A stretch of DNA of 64,000 nucleotides, taken from assembly GCA_033085395.1 (NCBI GenBank), contig JANQBS010000090.1, positions 1 to 64,000 on the forward strand. The letters run 5' to 3'. Below, piece after piece: positions 1-11,991 of the stretch. The first letter of the stretch is position 1. Each line of letters begins with the position of its first letter. The position numbers and the translations under genes were made by a program. This stretch comes from Xanthoparmelia taractica. Taxonomy: Eukaryota; Ascomycota; Lecanoromycetes; Lecanorales; Parmeliaceae. Under the pieces are notes generated by a model, which worked only from the letters and a program-made list of their open reading frames with translations, was not told the DNA's origin and did no database searches.

Positions 1-1977
1 TGCGTATGGCTGAAATTTGTCTATGGCTGGGTAGCACTCAGCCGAGGAACGAGGCTGAGTGTGGGGCACGATTAATAAGATCTAATGCAAGACTCCGAGA
101 CTCACCCACCACCGGTTCATTTTTTCTTCGGCGGTTTCAGGGTTTCACATAAGCACAATCCCCTTTCATCTCCTTCTCTGCAGATTGGCTGATGCATGGC
201 ATCTAGACGCCATGATTATCTTGGTATGAGTGGAGAAAAGTAGTCATTTTTACGCAATCGATTCCTATGGTATGTGTACGATGTATGTGAGGAGCCAGGA
301 TTTGCTCGGCGAGGTCTCCTGCATCCCAGATGCTGGCAGGAGTGAAACATGAGCCTTGCTTCCCTCGACTCCAATCAACAATAATGATTATCTTATGGCT
401 GAGGCTCAACTGTCGAGGATTCCGCATATGAATGGTTGAAGGGTGGAAGACAGGAGGTGGCAGCGGAGATGAAGCCAAGATCAAGAGTCGTCGTCATCTT
501 ACCCCCGTAGAGTGGGATTTTTGCCCCTGTTTCGGCTGGCGGTTGTGCCCTAACATCTTTGAAGACTGCCCCTCGTGCGCAATCCGACATCAGTATTGAC
601 CATCGTACAAGTACAACATAAGTCGACAACGAACCTTGCAAGGCCCATCTTGACATATTCCCTTCCGCGCGTATACTTTGCCACTTGCGCAATGCTCACA
701 TACAGAAGTGCTACGAAGCAGCGATGCTCGATGAAATAAAGGATACGCAGGGGAACCTCACGAAACTTTAAAACGACAGCCTGCAGCGTGTGGCGATGGA
801 AATCCTCCTGTTCAACAAGAGGTCTGCTGGTATTTTGCACGAGTCCTCCGACATCTATTCTTACATGCCATGTCACGCTTCCTATGTCCTCATCTTATTT
901 CGGGCTTCGCGTCCTCCTTCTGCTACTCCTGCCCTATTGGAGGGAGAGACTGACTGCGCCCCTTGTCCAATTATTCTATACTTGTTACCTTTGTCCGTGT
1001 CACCCCCCCCCCCTCCCCCCCCCGCCGTATCAGTATATCGCAAGGTACCAATGAGAGTGCAAATCTTCCTCGTCATCTCTCTACGCTTTCCAAGTGAGCA
1101 GTCGCGAGTGTACTTAATCAACATTGCTATCCCCCAAAAATCGTGCCTCGCAACCAGTTTTTGAGATTTACTTGTACTTGAAGTCTTTGCCGCAAGCATT
1201 TACTGTTTCAGAATGATGAACAGGAAGCAAGTGCCGCAATCCAAGGATTCGCCTGCAAGACATTTGCGGAGATGACGGGAGCGCATCAGGGCAGTGTTGG
1301 ACTGAGGCGCGGTCAAGGAGGTTCCTTCCGTCGCGAGGCTCGAATGCAAACTGTGTCATATCAGACTTAGATGTTCATTGATTTAATGGTTTGGCTACCA
1401 TGTGTCTACACCCTATGCAGTTGCGAATCGGGCATGGGAAATTTTCGCTGTGCATGTAAACGTCCAGACTGTTTCATAAGATGAGTTCTGCAGTCGACGG
1501 CCCTTTCCCACATATTCAAATTGGCTTTATGCGCCTGTTCTGCAGCTCCTGTGTCCTCACCCTGTGCAAGGTTGTAGGATCGATGTCGCTCTTCTTAGGT
1601 TAAGAAGCCGAGAAAATGAGACAAGTTGAGCAAGCAGGAATGATCCTTCGCTGCCTAGAGGTGGCAATTGGTCCGAGTACTCAGACATCTCTGGAGCGTA
1701 AAGGAGCTCTTTGCATGGCATACCCCGCTGTGCTACGAAAGAAGAAGTACTGACGCCGGCATAAGGGCCTCTGAGATGATGACCGGTGTCAAAAAAACAG
1801 CATCTGCAACAACTAAAGAACACCTCGTAGCGACTACAGCGTACCCATTCGGACCGCTCGGACGAAACACGAACCGCATGAACACCCTCATTCAACTTAA
1901 CTGAGTCCCACTGACTGTCATACCCAGCACCAACCACCCCGCACAGACCGAGCACGCCACCAGCACCACCTGCAGCA
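1..1977. other. Intergenic, no gene recognised
   Basis: No open frame here looks like protein or aligns with a family I know. The only distinct feature is a C-homopolymer tract near 1002-1023 broken by one T. The right end is the 3' side of the decayed epimerase gene. Confidence 0.5.
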
Positions 1978-2531
1978 TTCAACAACCCTGTGCCTCAATT
2001 GCCAGCAGTCATTCTCCCAACTCAGCGAGCATCTGATCCCGAGGACCTTCTTCGCCGGCGAGCTGTCAGCGCTGAAAGCGTTTCCCGGCAAAAAGCTTGT
2101 GCCCAGGGTTACGGAGTGCAAATGTTGACGTGCTGTTTGAGCCTTCTGGCACAGTTGCTCCGCGGAGATGAGCGGTGGCAACCCCCTGTTATGTATTTCC
2201 TTGGTTGAAAGACAGCTCCAAGGGAAAAGTAGAGGAGGTTTCGTTTGGACCCTGCAGACGATGGACGATGTAGCGAAGATTACTCAGCCTCACGTCCACA
2301 TTAGAGGTAAAGGCCATTGGCGGCGACTCGGCGTTTCTGCGAAGGATTGACTGAGAGACTGTAAATACTAGCATTGGATCCACTCAAGCTTGCAGGGCCG
2401 GAGGAGACATGACGAGCCGGAGGCCCATAGGTCATTGGCGGACATAGCGTGACCAGATCAAAGGCTGGTTTCTCTCGTTCCACAAAGTCCCATGCTTCAA
2501 ATCCACTCTTGTTGGAGCCCAGAACACACAA
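1978..2531 (-). pseudogene. Remnant of NAD-dependent epimerase/dehydratase (GRE2/cinnamoyl-CoA reductase-like), C-terminal half
   Basis: Read on the minus strand, pieces of an extended short-chain reductase appear in order but in different frames. A segment containing AWDFVEREKPAFDL and LCPPMTYGP (2531 to about 2380) matches the family's mid-region. A piece PPMAFTSNVDVR (about 2320) follows in another frame. GNAFSADSSPAKKVLGI (about 2070) matches the C-terminal signature. Finally MLAELGE, a TGA stop, then LLAIEAQGC and a stop (about 1978) match the usual C-terminus. At least two frameshifts and one internal stop are needed. The N-terminal Rossmann half with the GxxGxxG motif and the YxxxK site is missing: the match stops at about 2531, eleven bases before the start of the next broken gene on the other strand. 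Family assignment is from motif memory; decay is seen directly. Confidence 0.72.
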
Positions 2532-2541
2532 AGATTAGACG

Positions 2542-3700
2542 ATGGTCCGATCTGGGGAACTAATCAACTCTCTCAGCGTACTTCTCGCTCGCTCTATATC
2601 TCGCGCTTTTACCACCCTTCACGGCTTCCTCCCACGTCAAAGGACTCACAGTCCAGAAGAGACGACCTACCGGCTACCGGTCCCAAAAAGCAGACCCTCT
2701 ACCATCTTTGTGATGGGTCTCCCAGGAGTTGGAAAGAGTACTTCCATTTCTTTTATCAGTGGTAATGAGGACCTCCTGATTGGGCCTTCATCGGACCTAA
2801 ATAGAGTTATAAGATCGTTGTCAGCTTGCCAGCTAATTGAAGCTTAAGCTCCCCCAGTAACACAGGAGATTCAAGACTACGGATGACGCCAATGTCCTCT
2901 CGGATCGCAAATTATGTCAATATGATATATAGACTCAGGCAGAACTTAGCAGGCGTGAAAATGGCCCCACTAAACATCGTCACCCCATCCACACCTTGGC
3001 AATCAACCAATCCACGCTACAGATCTCCCGTGAGATGGCAGATCCGCGCGGGCCGAAGCTGGCCCTGGGTGATACAGAAGCGGGCAAGGTTGTAGCCGAT
3101 AGCGTGGAAAAGGCGGAGAAGCTCGCGCAAACCAAGCAGGAATTAGCAAAGGTGCAACAAGCGCAGGAGATCCTGGCGCAGAAGTACGACGAGAAGTTGT
3201 TTGAGGAGTTTAAGCGGAAGAGGAAGGAACTGCGACGCAAGATCAATATGCAGCGGTCCGGCCGCTGGGTTATGCGCACCACGATCGTGGGCGGAGCGAT
3301 TGTGGCCACCGTCCTCACGCTTGGACCGGGAGCTTCCGCCTTTGCGTTGGAGCCTGCGTACGAGAAGGCTGTGAGAGGGCAGAGAAAGGCGGAGAAGCAA
3401 GCCAAGGAGGATCTAAAAGCGGAATTCGTTAAAAAGAGTCAGGATGGGAGCCGACTCAAGCAGACTAACCCGGACTGGTTGTTCGACAAGGGCGTGGAGC
3501 GAATGCAAGATCTGGACTCTTATAGTCTAAGGAGTGGAAGCTCCGACGTCGATATTCTGAAGGTCGCGCAGCATGGGAAGGTCGTCGGGTTCGCGGCGTC
3601 AGAGGGCTCGGAGGCTCCTCTCGGTGTCGCCGACTTGGCAATGTCCGAGACCTCGGAGTCGTCAGAATCTGATGCTGAGTCCTGGGGGATCCGACGTTGA
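2542..3700 (+). pseudogene. AIG1/P-loop GTPase-like gene with the GTPase core deleted
   Basis: The first open frame (2542-2844) carries a Walker A motif, GLPGVGKST, at residues 59-67, followed by SFISGNEDLLIG, as in fungal AIG1-like P-loop GTPases. It then stops. The second part (open from about 2933 to 3700, in another frame) resembles the C-terminal tail of the same family: REMADPRGPKLALGDTEAG, then a charged coiled coil of about 70 residues and one hydrophobic, probably membrane-spanning segment (WVMRTTIVGGAIVATVLTLG). The G3 (DxxG) and G4 (N/TKxD) motifs that should lie between them are absent; fewer than 100 bases separate the two pieces. An intron ending near 2932 could join them into a short transcript, but not a working GTPase. 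Alternatively this is an expressed, degenerate paralogue. Confidence 0.55.
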
Positions 3701-3950
3701 AAAGAAGTAACCATGCCGCGGGACCGTCTGAAGTTGCTCTCCAGGGCCTGCAATAATCTCGCAGTTGAGCAAAGGAGCCAAGCGGGACGCACATCAACAG
3801 GAACGCGCATCTGGGGAGCTTGTAATGACACCCTCACGACAGGACATGATTGGAAACGACAAAGTCTAATGTTTAATATCACAAACAACTGTAATCAAAT
3901 CGATACCCTAATTCAACCCCATATATCTCCCCCCTTCCCTCTACTCTTCC

Positions 3951-3973
3951 AAAAAAAAAAAAAAAAAAAAAAA
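3951..3973. repeat. Poly-A tract
   Basis: An uninterrupted run of 23 A. It lies about 250 bases after the end of the GTPase-like gene. It could be a retrocopy tail or simple slippage; no coding match lies directly upstream, so slippage is the simpler reading. Confidence 0.9.
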
Positions 3974-4077
3974 GGAGCAAAGATATGGAGAGACGCAAAG
4001 AGAGAAATGCACACGCCGGCCGCCCACACACCCAATCAAACCCACCATCGCCACACTCTCCTTTCTGCCCTCCCCGA

Positions 4078-4258
4078 GCCCTCTCCTCTCCTCTCCTCTC
4101 CTCTCCTATCATACGCGTGACCTACCTACTCCTCTCCTCTCCTCTCCTCCTCTCCTCTTCTTTTCCCCCTGCTCCTACTCCTGCTCCTACTCCTGATCCT
4201 ACTCCTCCTACTCCTACTCCTACTCCTACTCCTACTACTCCTCCTGCTGCGCCTTCCA
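4078..4258. repeat. CT-rich microsatellites (CTCCT and CTCCTA units)
   Basis: Two neighbouring pyrimidine arrays: CTCCT units around 4080-4155, then imperfect CCTACT/CCTGCT units to about 4255. Strong strand asymmetry; no coding content. Confidence 0.9.
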
Positions 4259-4695
4259 AGCCGAACACGTACGCTATCTACTTGTCCTTTTTCTTTTTTC
4301 TTTTTCTTTTTTATTTTCTTCTTTTAATATTTTCAGAGGGAGGTGTGTTGGTTCTTGCGAAAAAGGATGTCAATCAAAATAGGCGAAAGGAGATGAGAAG
4401 GAGGAAGAGGAAGAGTAAGAGAGAGAGAGAGCGAGGGATATGTATGCTGCTTAGGAAACCCGCCAAAAAAAAGAAATAAAAGGAAAAAAGAAAGAAAAAA
4501 AAAGGCATTTCACGCGACGCTCGTGAACGTGAGGCGTATTATCCAAACGATGGATACCTTGTGTAATATAGGTGAAAGGGTGAAAGGGGGAAAGGAAAGA
4601 TATTCGGTATGCTGGTTTTGGTGGGTTTGGGGGAGACGGGTGGAGGAAGTTCGCCTACCTGGCTAATTTCCGAACGAATTCCAAGTAGGTAGGTA

Positions 4696-4724
4696 AATGG
4701 ATGAATGAATGAATGAATGAATGA

Positions 4725-4756
<32 letters not shown>

Positions 4757-4800
4757 ATGGATGGATGGATGGACGGATGGGATGGAATGGAATGGGATGG
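4696..4800. repeat. ATGA/ATGG tetranucleotide microsatellite
   Basis: About five ATGA units followed by about twelve ATGG units and degenerate GGAATGG-like units. The junction between unit types suggests expansion after point mutation. Confidence 0.95.
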
Positions 4801-4834
4801 GCTTTTTAATGAAAGAAAGAAATGGGAGGAGCGA

Positions 4835-4880
4835 GGATAGGGATAGGGATAGGAATAGGGATAGGGATAGGGATGGGGAT
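4835..4880. repeat. GGGATA hexanucleotide array
   Basis: About seven imperfect GGGATA units. This resembles telomere-type repeats but is not the TTAGGG unit of most filamentous fungi, and nothing suggests a chromosome end. Confidence 0.85.
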
Positions 4881-5278
4881 AAGGGGTGGGGATATGCAAA
4901 TTTCTGTTTTGAGGTAATATCAGGTTATATTAGACAGAATAGAGTAGATAGAATGAAGCTTGTGATAGATACCTTACCTGGGGGGAAAGGTGGGAGGTAA
5001 GGTAGGAAGGGCACGTACTAGGTAGGGGACCAAGGCCAGCTACCTTACTTTGGTGGGTTGCGAAAGCATGTCACCTGTCGATATATATATATTGAAGAGA
5101 AGATTGCAACTTAGCGCGCAGGGAATCCTGGATATAATGAAACCAATGACTGACTTGCTAGCAACACAGGGTATTCTACTCGACTAGTATGTTATGTACA
5201 GACAGACCATATCTTCCCCCCTTCCCACACCAACCAATCTCCCTTTCTCCATGCAAAGATGCAAATTTTCAGAATGGC

Positions 5279-7178
5279 TCAAGGCACTTTTTCGACAACG
5301 GCAGTGTGGATGGCTTCTGCGGGCGCGTCTAGCGCGAGACCCTTGTGCGTAAGACCCATTTCCTCTGCGAAGGTGGAGTGGGGTTTCCAGGAGGCGGAAT
5401 GGCGCGCGTTGACCTCTTCCATCATCTTGTCGACCTGTTCGAGGGAGAGACCTTTGGTTTCGGGCTGAGTGGTGAGTGAGGTGTCAGCTTGTGGAGCCAT
5501 GTCAATAGCGGATACGTGGTACTTACAACGAGGAAGTAGGCAAAGGCGGTGGAGAGGCAGCAGAGGGAGCCCCAGAGGAAGAAGACCTTGGCACCGAGGT
5601 TCGCGTCACCTTTGTTGGTACCGACCAGGTAGGGGGTAATGACAGAAATGATCTGTGTGAGTCAGTCAGCACCAGCGATCATCCAGGCATACAAGGAATT
5701 TGACATACGCAGTTCCAGAACCAATTGGATGAAGTAGATATACCGACTCCGCGAGACCTAATTGGGAGCGGGAAGATCTCTCCAATGACCACCCACGCAC
5801 ACGGACCCCAGGTGGCAGCGAAGAAGGAGATGTTGAAGCAGATGAAGGCAATCATGGCCGACACAGCAGCATGGTTATTTTTCTCAGTTCTGCCGGCGGT
5901 AACACCAACGATGGCGACAATGAATTGCATAATGACCATTCCCGTGCCTCCGATGATGAGGATCTTGCGGCGACCGAAGCGTTCGACGGTCCAGAAGGAG
6001 ATAGGGGTCGAGCAGACGTTGACGAGGGTTGTGATGAGGGAGATGAGGAACGGGTTCTTGATCGTGCCTAGGGAGGTGAAGAAGACGGTTCCAAAGTAGA
6101 AGATAAAGTTGATACCGGTCAATTGCTGCATCATTTGCATGAGGATACCTGGCGCGTGAGTGTCAGTCGTTGCGATTATGAAAGAGAGGGACATAGCACT
6201 CACCAACTACGGTCCGGCGGACATTGCTGTTGCCCTTGGTGATGTTTCCGGAAAAGCAATTGGTCCAGCTGCCTATCCATGTCGTCTGTGGGATCACCTG
6301 CAACTCATACTCATGGTTGGCAATAATCTCAGCCAGCTCATCCTGGATATAGTCGGACTCAATCGGCTGTCCGCGGACAGTGGACAAGGCCTTGGCGGCA
6401 GCCTCGAGCTTGCCCTTCTTGACAAAGTATCGAGGTGATTCGGGAAGGATGAAGAGACCAATGGCCAAGATAATGGCCCAGAGGAATTGGACAGCGATCG
6501 GGATTCGGTAAGAGCCGGTATCGTCGCGGTTCTGAGTCGCGTAGACAACGCAGTTGGCTAGGAGGATACCGATGGTGATACAGAACTGGTACCCTGCCAC
6601 GACCGCACCCCGGACGGCTTTTGGTGCGATTTCCTATCCTTTCTTTCAGGGTCTTGAGAGTCGAAGGGAAGCTCGGAGGGTTTACTTACGGACATGTACA
6701 AAATGACAATGGCAGAGATGAATCCAACACCAAGGCCACAAATGACCCGGCCAGCGCACATGAGACCGAGGCCAGTGGAAGCGGTCTCGAGGATGCAACC
6801 AACAATGAAAACAAAACAGCCCGAAATGATGGTGGTTCGACGTCCGATGAAGTCGGCAATGTCCCCGGCGACGAGGGCGCCGAGAAAGGTACCGAGGGAT
6901 AGGATGGAGGTGGTCAGGGATTGATCGCTTGCTGGTAAATGGAAAGCCTTTTTGGCAACGTCGTCACCCGGGGCGGGATAAGGCAAGCCAGTGTACTGGC
7001 GGATGAAGTATGGCATGGCCAAAACACCACCCATCCAGCCCGTATCATAACCGAAGAAGATGCCACCAAAGGCAGCAAAGGCACAGATGAGGTAGGCCCT
7101 CATGGTGATGGGGGCCTCGACGCGCGACGTGTCCGCGGTCCCCGTGATGACGACGGGAGCTACTCCTCCTCCAGGCAT
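5279..7178 (-). CDS. MFS sugar transporter (hexose/monosaccharide:H+ symporter type)
   Basis: Five exons join without any stop: 7178-6690, 6633-6204, 6148-5709, 5652-5527 and 5464-5279, giving 556 aa. The four introns are 56, 55, 56 and 62 nt. The protein has the twelve-helix sugar porter pattern. Signatures include FGYDTG (42-47), a GRR loop after helix 2, PESPR at 227-231 before the central loop, QQLTG at 314-318 in helix 7 (sugar binding in this family) and PETKG at 496-500 after helix 12. The length is normal for fungal hexose transporters. There is no long cytosolic C-terminal tail of the Snf3/Rgt2 sensor kind, so I read it as a plasma-membrane carrier. Substrate (glucose, xylose or other) cannot be told from sequence alone. 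Nothing neighbouring suggests a pathway. Confidence 0.93.
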
Positions 7179-10100
7179 GATGGCGGTGATGTGGGTTGAA
7201 GGTACCTTGAAGCGGTAGAAGTTGTAGAGAGGTGAAGTGAGAAAAGGGGGAAGAGAGAGAAGAAAGGTCGAAGGTGGTGAGGTATTGATTAATATATCAG
7301 TACTGAGTTAGTGTGTGGGTTGAACAACACCCTATGATTTTGCAAGTTTTACAACGCCTCCCGAACCCCGCATATTGCCCATTTGCTGGAGATGAATGAA
7401 GGATTCTGATTGGGCAGTAAGCATGTGGGCAGGTGGTCGGACAGTGAAAAAGTGGGCGGAATGTAACCTCGTACAAAGGTGGGTGAAAGTCCGTGAAGGT
7501 TGCCGCCATGGTGATTTGATCATGTGGGTTGTAGAAGTACCGTAGTGTTGCAGTGAAGTGATACAGGTGTGATAAAAAATTGGGAATGATCCACTCGTAT
7601 GTTTCGTATCAGATACCAATTAATTACATTTCAGCTCATTAGTACATACCTACCGCTTTTCGGTGGAGAAGAACGGGGAGTTGGGGGGGAATATTGCAGG
7701 TAATTTCCATCTTGTCATTTCCGAGTGATACAGTTACTTCTAGCTGATACGGTATTGAGTGTTGATTGGGTGGTCAGCAGGGTGTTGAGTTGTCTAGATG
7801 CAGGTAAGCAAAAGGGAACTAAGTCAGGAGAAGGCGGGCCTCTAGAAGTTGTCTAGCCATTCCCCCGCTTCCATGGGACCCTAGTGTCCCTTAGTGTCAC
7901 TTTAGCGTCATTAGCGCAAGGAGATAACATTGGCTTGGATCTTGTTGATTGGCGGAAAGATTAAGCGAGCCGTAGCTGCTCGCAAGGGAAAAGGATTTCA
8001 GAAGATGCACGCATGACCACTGTCATCTTGGCTTCGTCCGTTTCAATTCGACCTTCCCATGTAAGAAATGCAGTATGAGTGAGCTGACTACATGTTGATA
8101 GTCTCTCTTTCCCCTGCACCTCTCTATCAATAGAATTGTGCGGTGTTGGATTGGAAAAGAGATGAGAATATGTAGAAGGAAACGGGGGAAACGGGATGGA
8201 GAGAGATTGAAATGCAACGTTCCTAGATTCGAAGCTTCAACCCTGGATTCTAGCTCCTGTTTCGGCCATGTCCGTAGTTTGGCTGACTGCCAAAGCTTGG
8301 CAATCATTTAGCGCCTCGGTATGCGTCGGTCAAGAGGGCGGAATTTGGGAACAGGGATAATAATATGAATGATAATAATTAAATAATAATAATACGTCTG
8401 TACTTTCTACCCCCGTACATTCAGGTCACACGTGAAGCCGAGAAGCCCTTGCAGGTCTGGACCTCTTGCTTCCCCCTATCAATCAACCATCCTGACCATA
8501 TACGGCAAGTAACAAATGAGGACCAAAAGTGAGCCTTCTCACATCCTACTTTACTCACTTGTAGGCTGTCAGCAAATAATCAATCCTTGACCATTCCAGC
8601 CTTCCCTTAGCCCCTCATCCTTCCCTTCTAGCTCGTAACATAATCGACCGATCTGTACCCAGCAGATTGCCAAATCTCCAGACAAGTCGCCGAGCGGCTC
8701 ATGGAAGCATCGAACCTTCCACACATTCCCTCTGAAACAATCCTTTATTTTCCTTGTTCCATTTGCCAACCGATGCGGCTCCAGGCTTCGGACACTTTAC
8801 CCCATTTTTCTGACTAGTGCAGAAAGACCTGAAGTGTCTTCAGGGAGAATAAAAAAAAGAGTCAGGAGACATGTAAAAGACCGGGACAAAGGGAAATAAT
8901 TAAAAGAGGCGACCTCGGCTTTCGTATTCGACTTCGGTCTGATGGCAAAAACGGCCGGTACTCCAACAGTAAGCCGAATGCCTGGTTTCATTCGGACAGC
9001 CTGACATGTAGAAGTAATACTCAGCAACCGCTATATACCGAGAGTACCGGGGCCGTAAGATCTTTATTTCAGCCAGCTGGAGTCGATGACCTAAGATGTG
9101 AACAACAACGACTGGCCGGAATTACGTCCGCGAAATAAAGTCGATTATTTTGAAAGGATTCGGAGATCGTAAAGAGTCCGTCTGCCTCTGCCTCTGCTGC
9201 CAGCAGGTAGGTATACGCGGGTGTAGCGGCAATGTGCCGCCAACCGCTGACCACCATTTTCCGAAGTCAGTGGTGCTTTTGAGCGTCAATATTTGCGCCC
9301 TTTGGGTCACATGTGCTGTGCTTATGATCGTCATCCTTTCCCTTAACATACACACTCACCTCATCGTCGTATTACAACAATCCCCTCACAAGCGTAGAAA
9401 TATTAGGTAGTAGAAGCACATGTCTCCAAAGAATGTAACCTTTGAGACAATTTTAAAGACCCGCTCAATCCAACCTGGTACGCTATCCACAATCCGTGAC
9501 ACAAGCCTTCCCTCCCTCTCCCTTTCTCCATCAACTGAAGACTCTTCCTGTGGCATTCAGCTTGTCTTGCCTTTTCTGCAACATGTCTTTGCCTGCGGAC
9601 CTTTAGCCCGTTCTACTCATTCCCTCCCCCCCCGCCTAACCCCCACAAACCATCCCAAACCAGATAGTGTCCTGGCTTTGGTCGTGAATAAGGGTATTTG
9701 TGGGTGTCAACGGAGACTTTCGCGACCTAGGAGGGCCTGGTGAGGTTTGAACGGGACATTTCGTACAGTAACCTCTCCTTGTTTGTGAGCTACCAAGCGT
9801 TACGGAGCAGACTATGCAATAGCCTCAAATTCTCCAAGATAGATGTCTGGAGAGCACTTCTTTCATAACCCCATGCTTCGGGTATGACCTCTATTATTCA
9901 TCATCTGACTGCTAGAGAAACTTGTGGTATTAATCTTCTTCCAGAGCCAAACAAAGAAAGGATACAACTCTATAGCTATTCTCTTGTAAGTTGGACTCAG
10001 GCAAGGATCCAAACAAATTCAACCAGGTCAAGAGCAGTAAATCAAAGACAGCCTATTAGCAACGCACAGGGTAGCGAGCAATAAACAAGGAAAAATACGT

Positions 10101-11469
10101 AACACATGATAAGGCGATCAATGTACAATCCGACCAGTACCAACAGCCCAGCAGAGAAGCAAAACTTAGGGGTCAGCATGAAATATGTAAACCAAGCACC
10201 CAGCAGCGATGCTTCCTCCCATGCCATCATTAGAGTAGCCTAGAAAATCGTTCAGTAATCAAAACCTGTGCGGAGTCGTGGGACTATTTTACTCACATGT
10301 CTCCCAAGCATTGTAAGAGTATGGGACAAAAATAATGAATAGAGGGAAAATTTTCAACTTTATTTCTCTAAGTCCTACTATGGTAGCCCTACTAGGCTGA
10401 ACAGAGAATATACAGTAAGTACTCGTACAAGAGAAAGGATTACGACAGAACAAGGACAGAACGGGTTTTGTACGAGTACTCTGCCGCAGCTGCAAAATGC
10501 CTGCCGGTACTCTTTAGAATCGTCTAGCTGCTTCATCTCGCACGCTGCTACTATAGGACCGTGAATGGCAGTGATGAGTTGGGCTATGTGGTGGATGCGC
10601 AGGTAAAGCGCCTAAGTCATGTGGTGGGGTACCCACTAGGCAAGAGCGGTAATTCCGGCCTGCTCAAACCCATTATACTGGCAACGACTATACCTTAGGC
10701 AACAAACCAATACCATTGGAACACGCTGCCAGAAGTGCGCAAGACTAATGTGATACTAAAGTCCTGCATATTCTAAGCTGCCTTGCCCTGCAAAGGCGCA
10801 GATGGAAGTTCGGCACATCTCACAATCCATCATGCTGGTCGATTGCTACAGAAGAGGTGGTACGAGTACCTGACTTTACCACGATCAATAGCTTACCAGT
10901 TCAGCAGTCGTCCTCCGCCTCCCTTAGCGGCCTCAAGCCTCGATGTGCGATATGAGGTAGACTCCTACTTGCCGATGTACTCCATCGCAGAGATCCGGCA
11001 TGAGAATGTCACTGACTTCAGAGTGTAGCATAGGTATGGCTCCACTATCTTGTCCTCCTTCTGGCCATACAGCCAGATGCTATACCTTGCACAGTGGTCT
11101 GGAATATTGAGAGTCGTACCGCCCAAGGAATTAAGGAGACAATCTTGCTGCCTTTCGGATGGCTATAATTATAAGAGTGGACACGTATCCGTGTCCGACT
11201 GGCCAGCCAATTCGATATATTTCCCTGATCATGCCGCCTGTACGAACCTATGGAGCAATTGCCGAAGAAAGAAAGAGCAGTAAAGCAAAACTTTCTGCAA
11301 GCTTGACTTCAACACTTCTTAAAGCCGACGTCCTTGGCTTCCGCATCACATACTCTAGAGTATTAATGGAGTGGCTTTAAAAGGATTACGAAACATTGTT
11401 ATTCATGGTGAGATCCTGGGTATGCAACATAAGTTGCATTGAGCTCATGTACCGGCTACAGAGAAGATC
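7179..11469. other. Long intergenic region, no gene recognised
   Basis: Over 4 kb with only short, stop-rich frames. None shows a family motif or codon pattern I trust. The left end must hold the promoter of the sugar transporter. A perfect 13-bp inverted repeat lies at 10419-10481. The right end borders the P450 remnant. Confidence 0.5.
10419..10481. repeat. 13-bp perfect inverted repeat
   Basis: AGTACTCGTACAA at 10419-10431 is repeated in reverse complement at 10469-10481, with a 37-nt spacer. A partial third copy (GGTACGAGTACC) lies near 10860. It could be a mobile-element end or a chance hairpin; no target duplication was seen. Confidence 0.7.
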
Positions 11470-11960
11470 TACCCTTCAAATAGAATCAGGGTCAGACTCA
11501 GGGTCTGGTCTAATGACCATTGAAGCTTCCGGAGAGTGTTGCCGTCCAGATATTGGAACAAGATACGGATCGTTGCCCAAAAATGAGTGGCCCGCTGACT
11601 GTTGGCTGCGCAAGTCAGGCAGTATATCATTCCAAATTGAGTGGTTATGCAGCTGTTGTTTATGCGATACACGGCAAGCAATGTAGGCCTCATTCGAAAC
11701 CCGACGACCAGCCGAGTGTAGGGCATTCTGACTTGATCGCGAAGCCTCATCAAAGGATCGTTCAGAATCCCAAGAACTACCCTCGTGACACCCCAACTCG
11801 CGATCCTGGTGCCGATCAAATAATCTCCACGCGCGATGCGGGTGCCGTAGAAAGTGTCCGAAGCGACGAAATCCTCGGTAACACAGCGCATGCCAGCTCC
11901 TTAAGCCGCTTCGTTTCATGGCTATCATCTAACATAAATAACGTTCAAGAGCACCTTATT
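11470..11960 (-). pseudogene. Remnant of a cytochrome P450, C-terminal part
   Basis: On the minus strand, fragments match the last third of a fungal P450 in the right order but in several frames. HETKRL (about 11925) fits the ExxR helix region. VTEDFVASD, then GTRIARGDYLIG (about 11885-11830), fits the segment before the meander. TTQFGMIYCLT, then CAANS (about 11640), sits where the heme loop FGxGxHxCxGRFFAANE should be, with most key residues lost. ILFQYLDG (about 11550) fits the helix after it. No intact heme-binding cysteine motif remains and no continuous frame exists. Family assignment is by motif order only. Confidence 0.45.
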
Positions 11961-11991
11961 GGATCTAGCATTTCAATGAAATGTCATTGCC

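Larger units (their letters stand above)
3701..5278. other. Intergenic, microsatellite-rich
   Basis: No gene recognised. Most of the stretch is low-complexity DNA listed as separate repeats. Open frames across it translate to simple repeats (poly-MDGW, poly-PTPTP) and are not genes. The right part contains the 3' flank of the minus-strand sugar transporter. Confidence 0.7.

Noticed and set aside
3143..3888. Minus-strand frames opposite the GTPase-like tail
   Set aside because: Shadows of the coiled-coil coding strand with no independent motif.
4835..4880. Telomere-like repeat
   Set aside because: The unit is GGGATA, not TTAGGG, is short and imperfect, and lies among other microsatellites.
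4663..5000. Open frames across the ATGG array
   Set aside because: Simple-repeat translation only.
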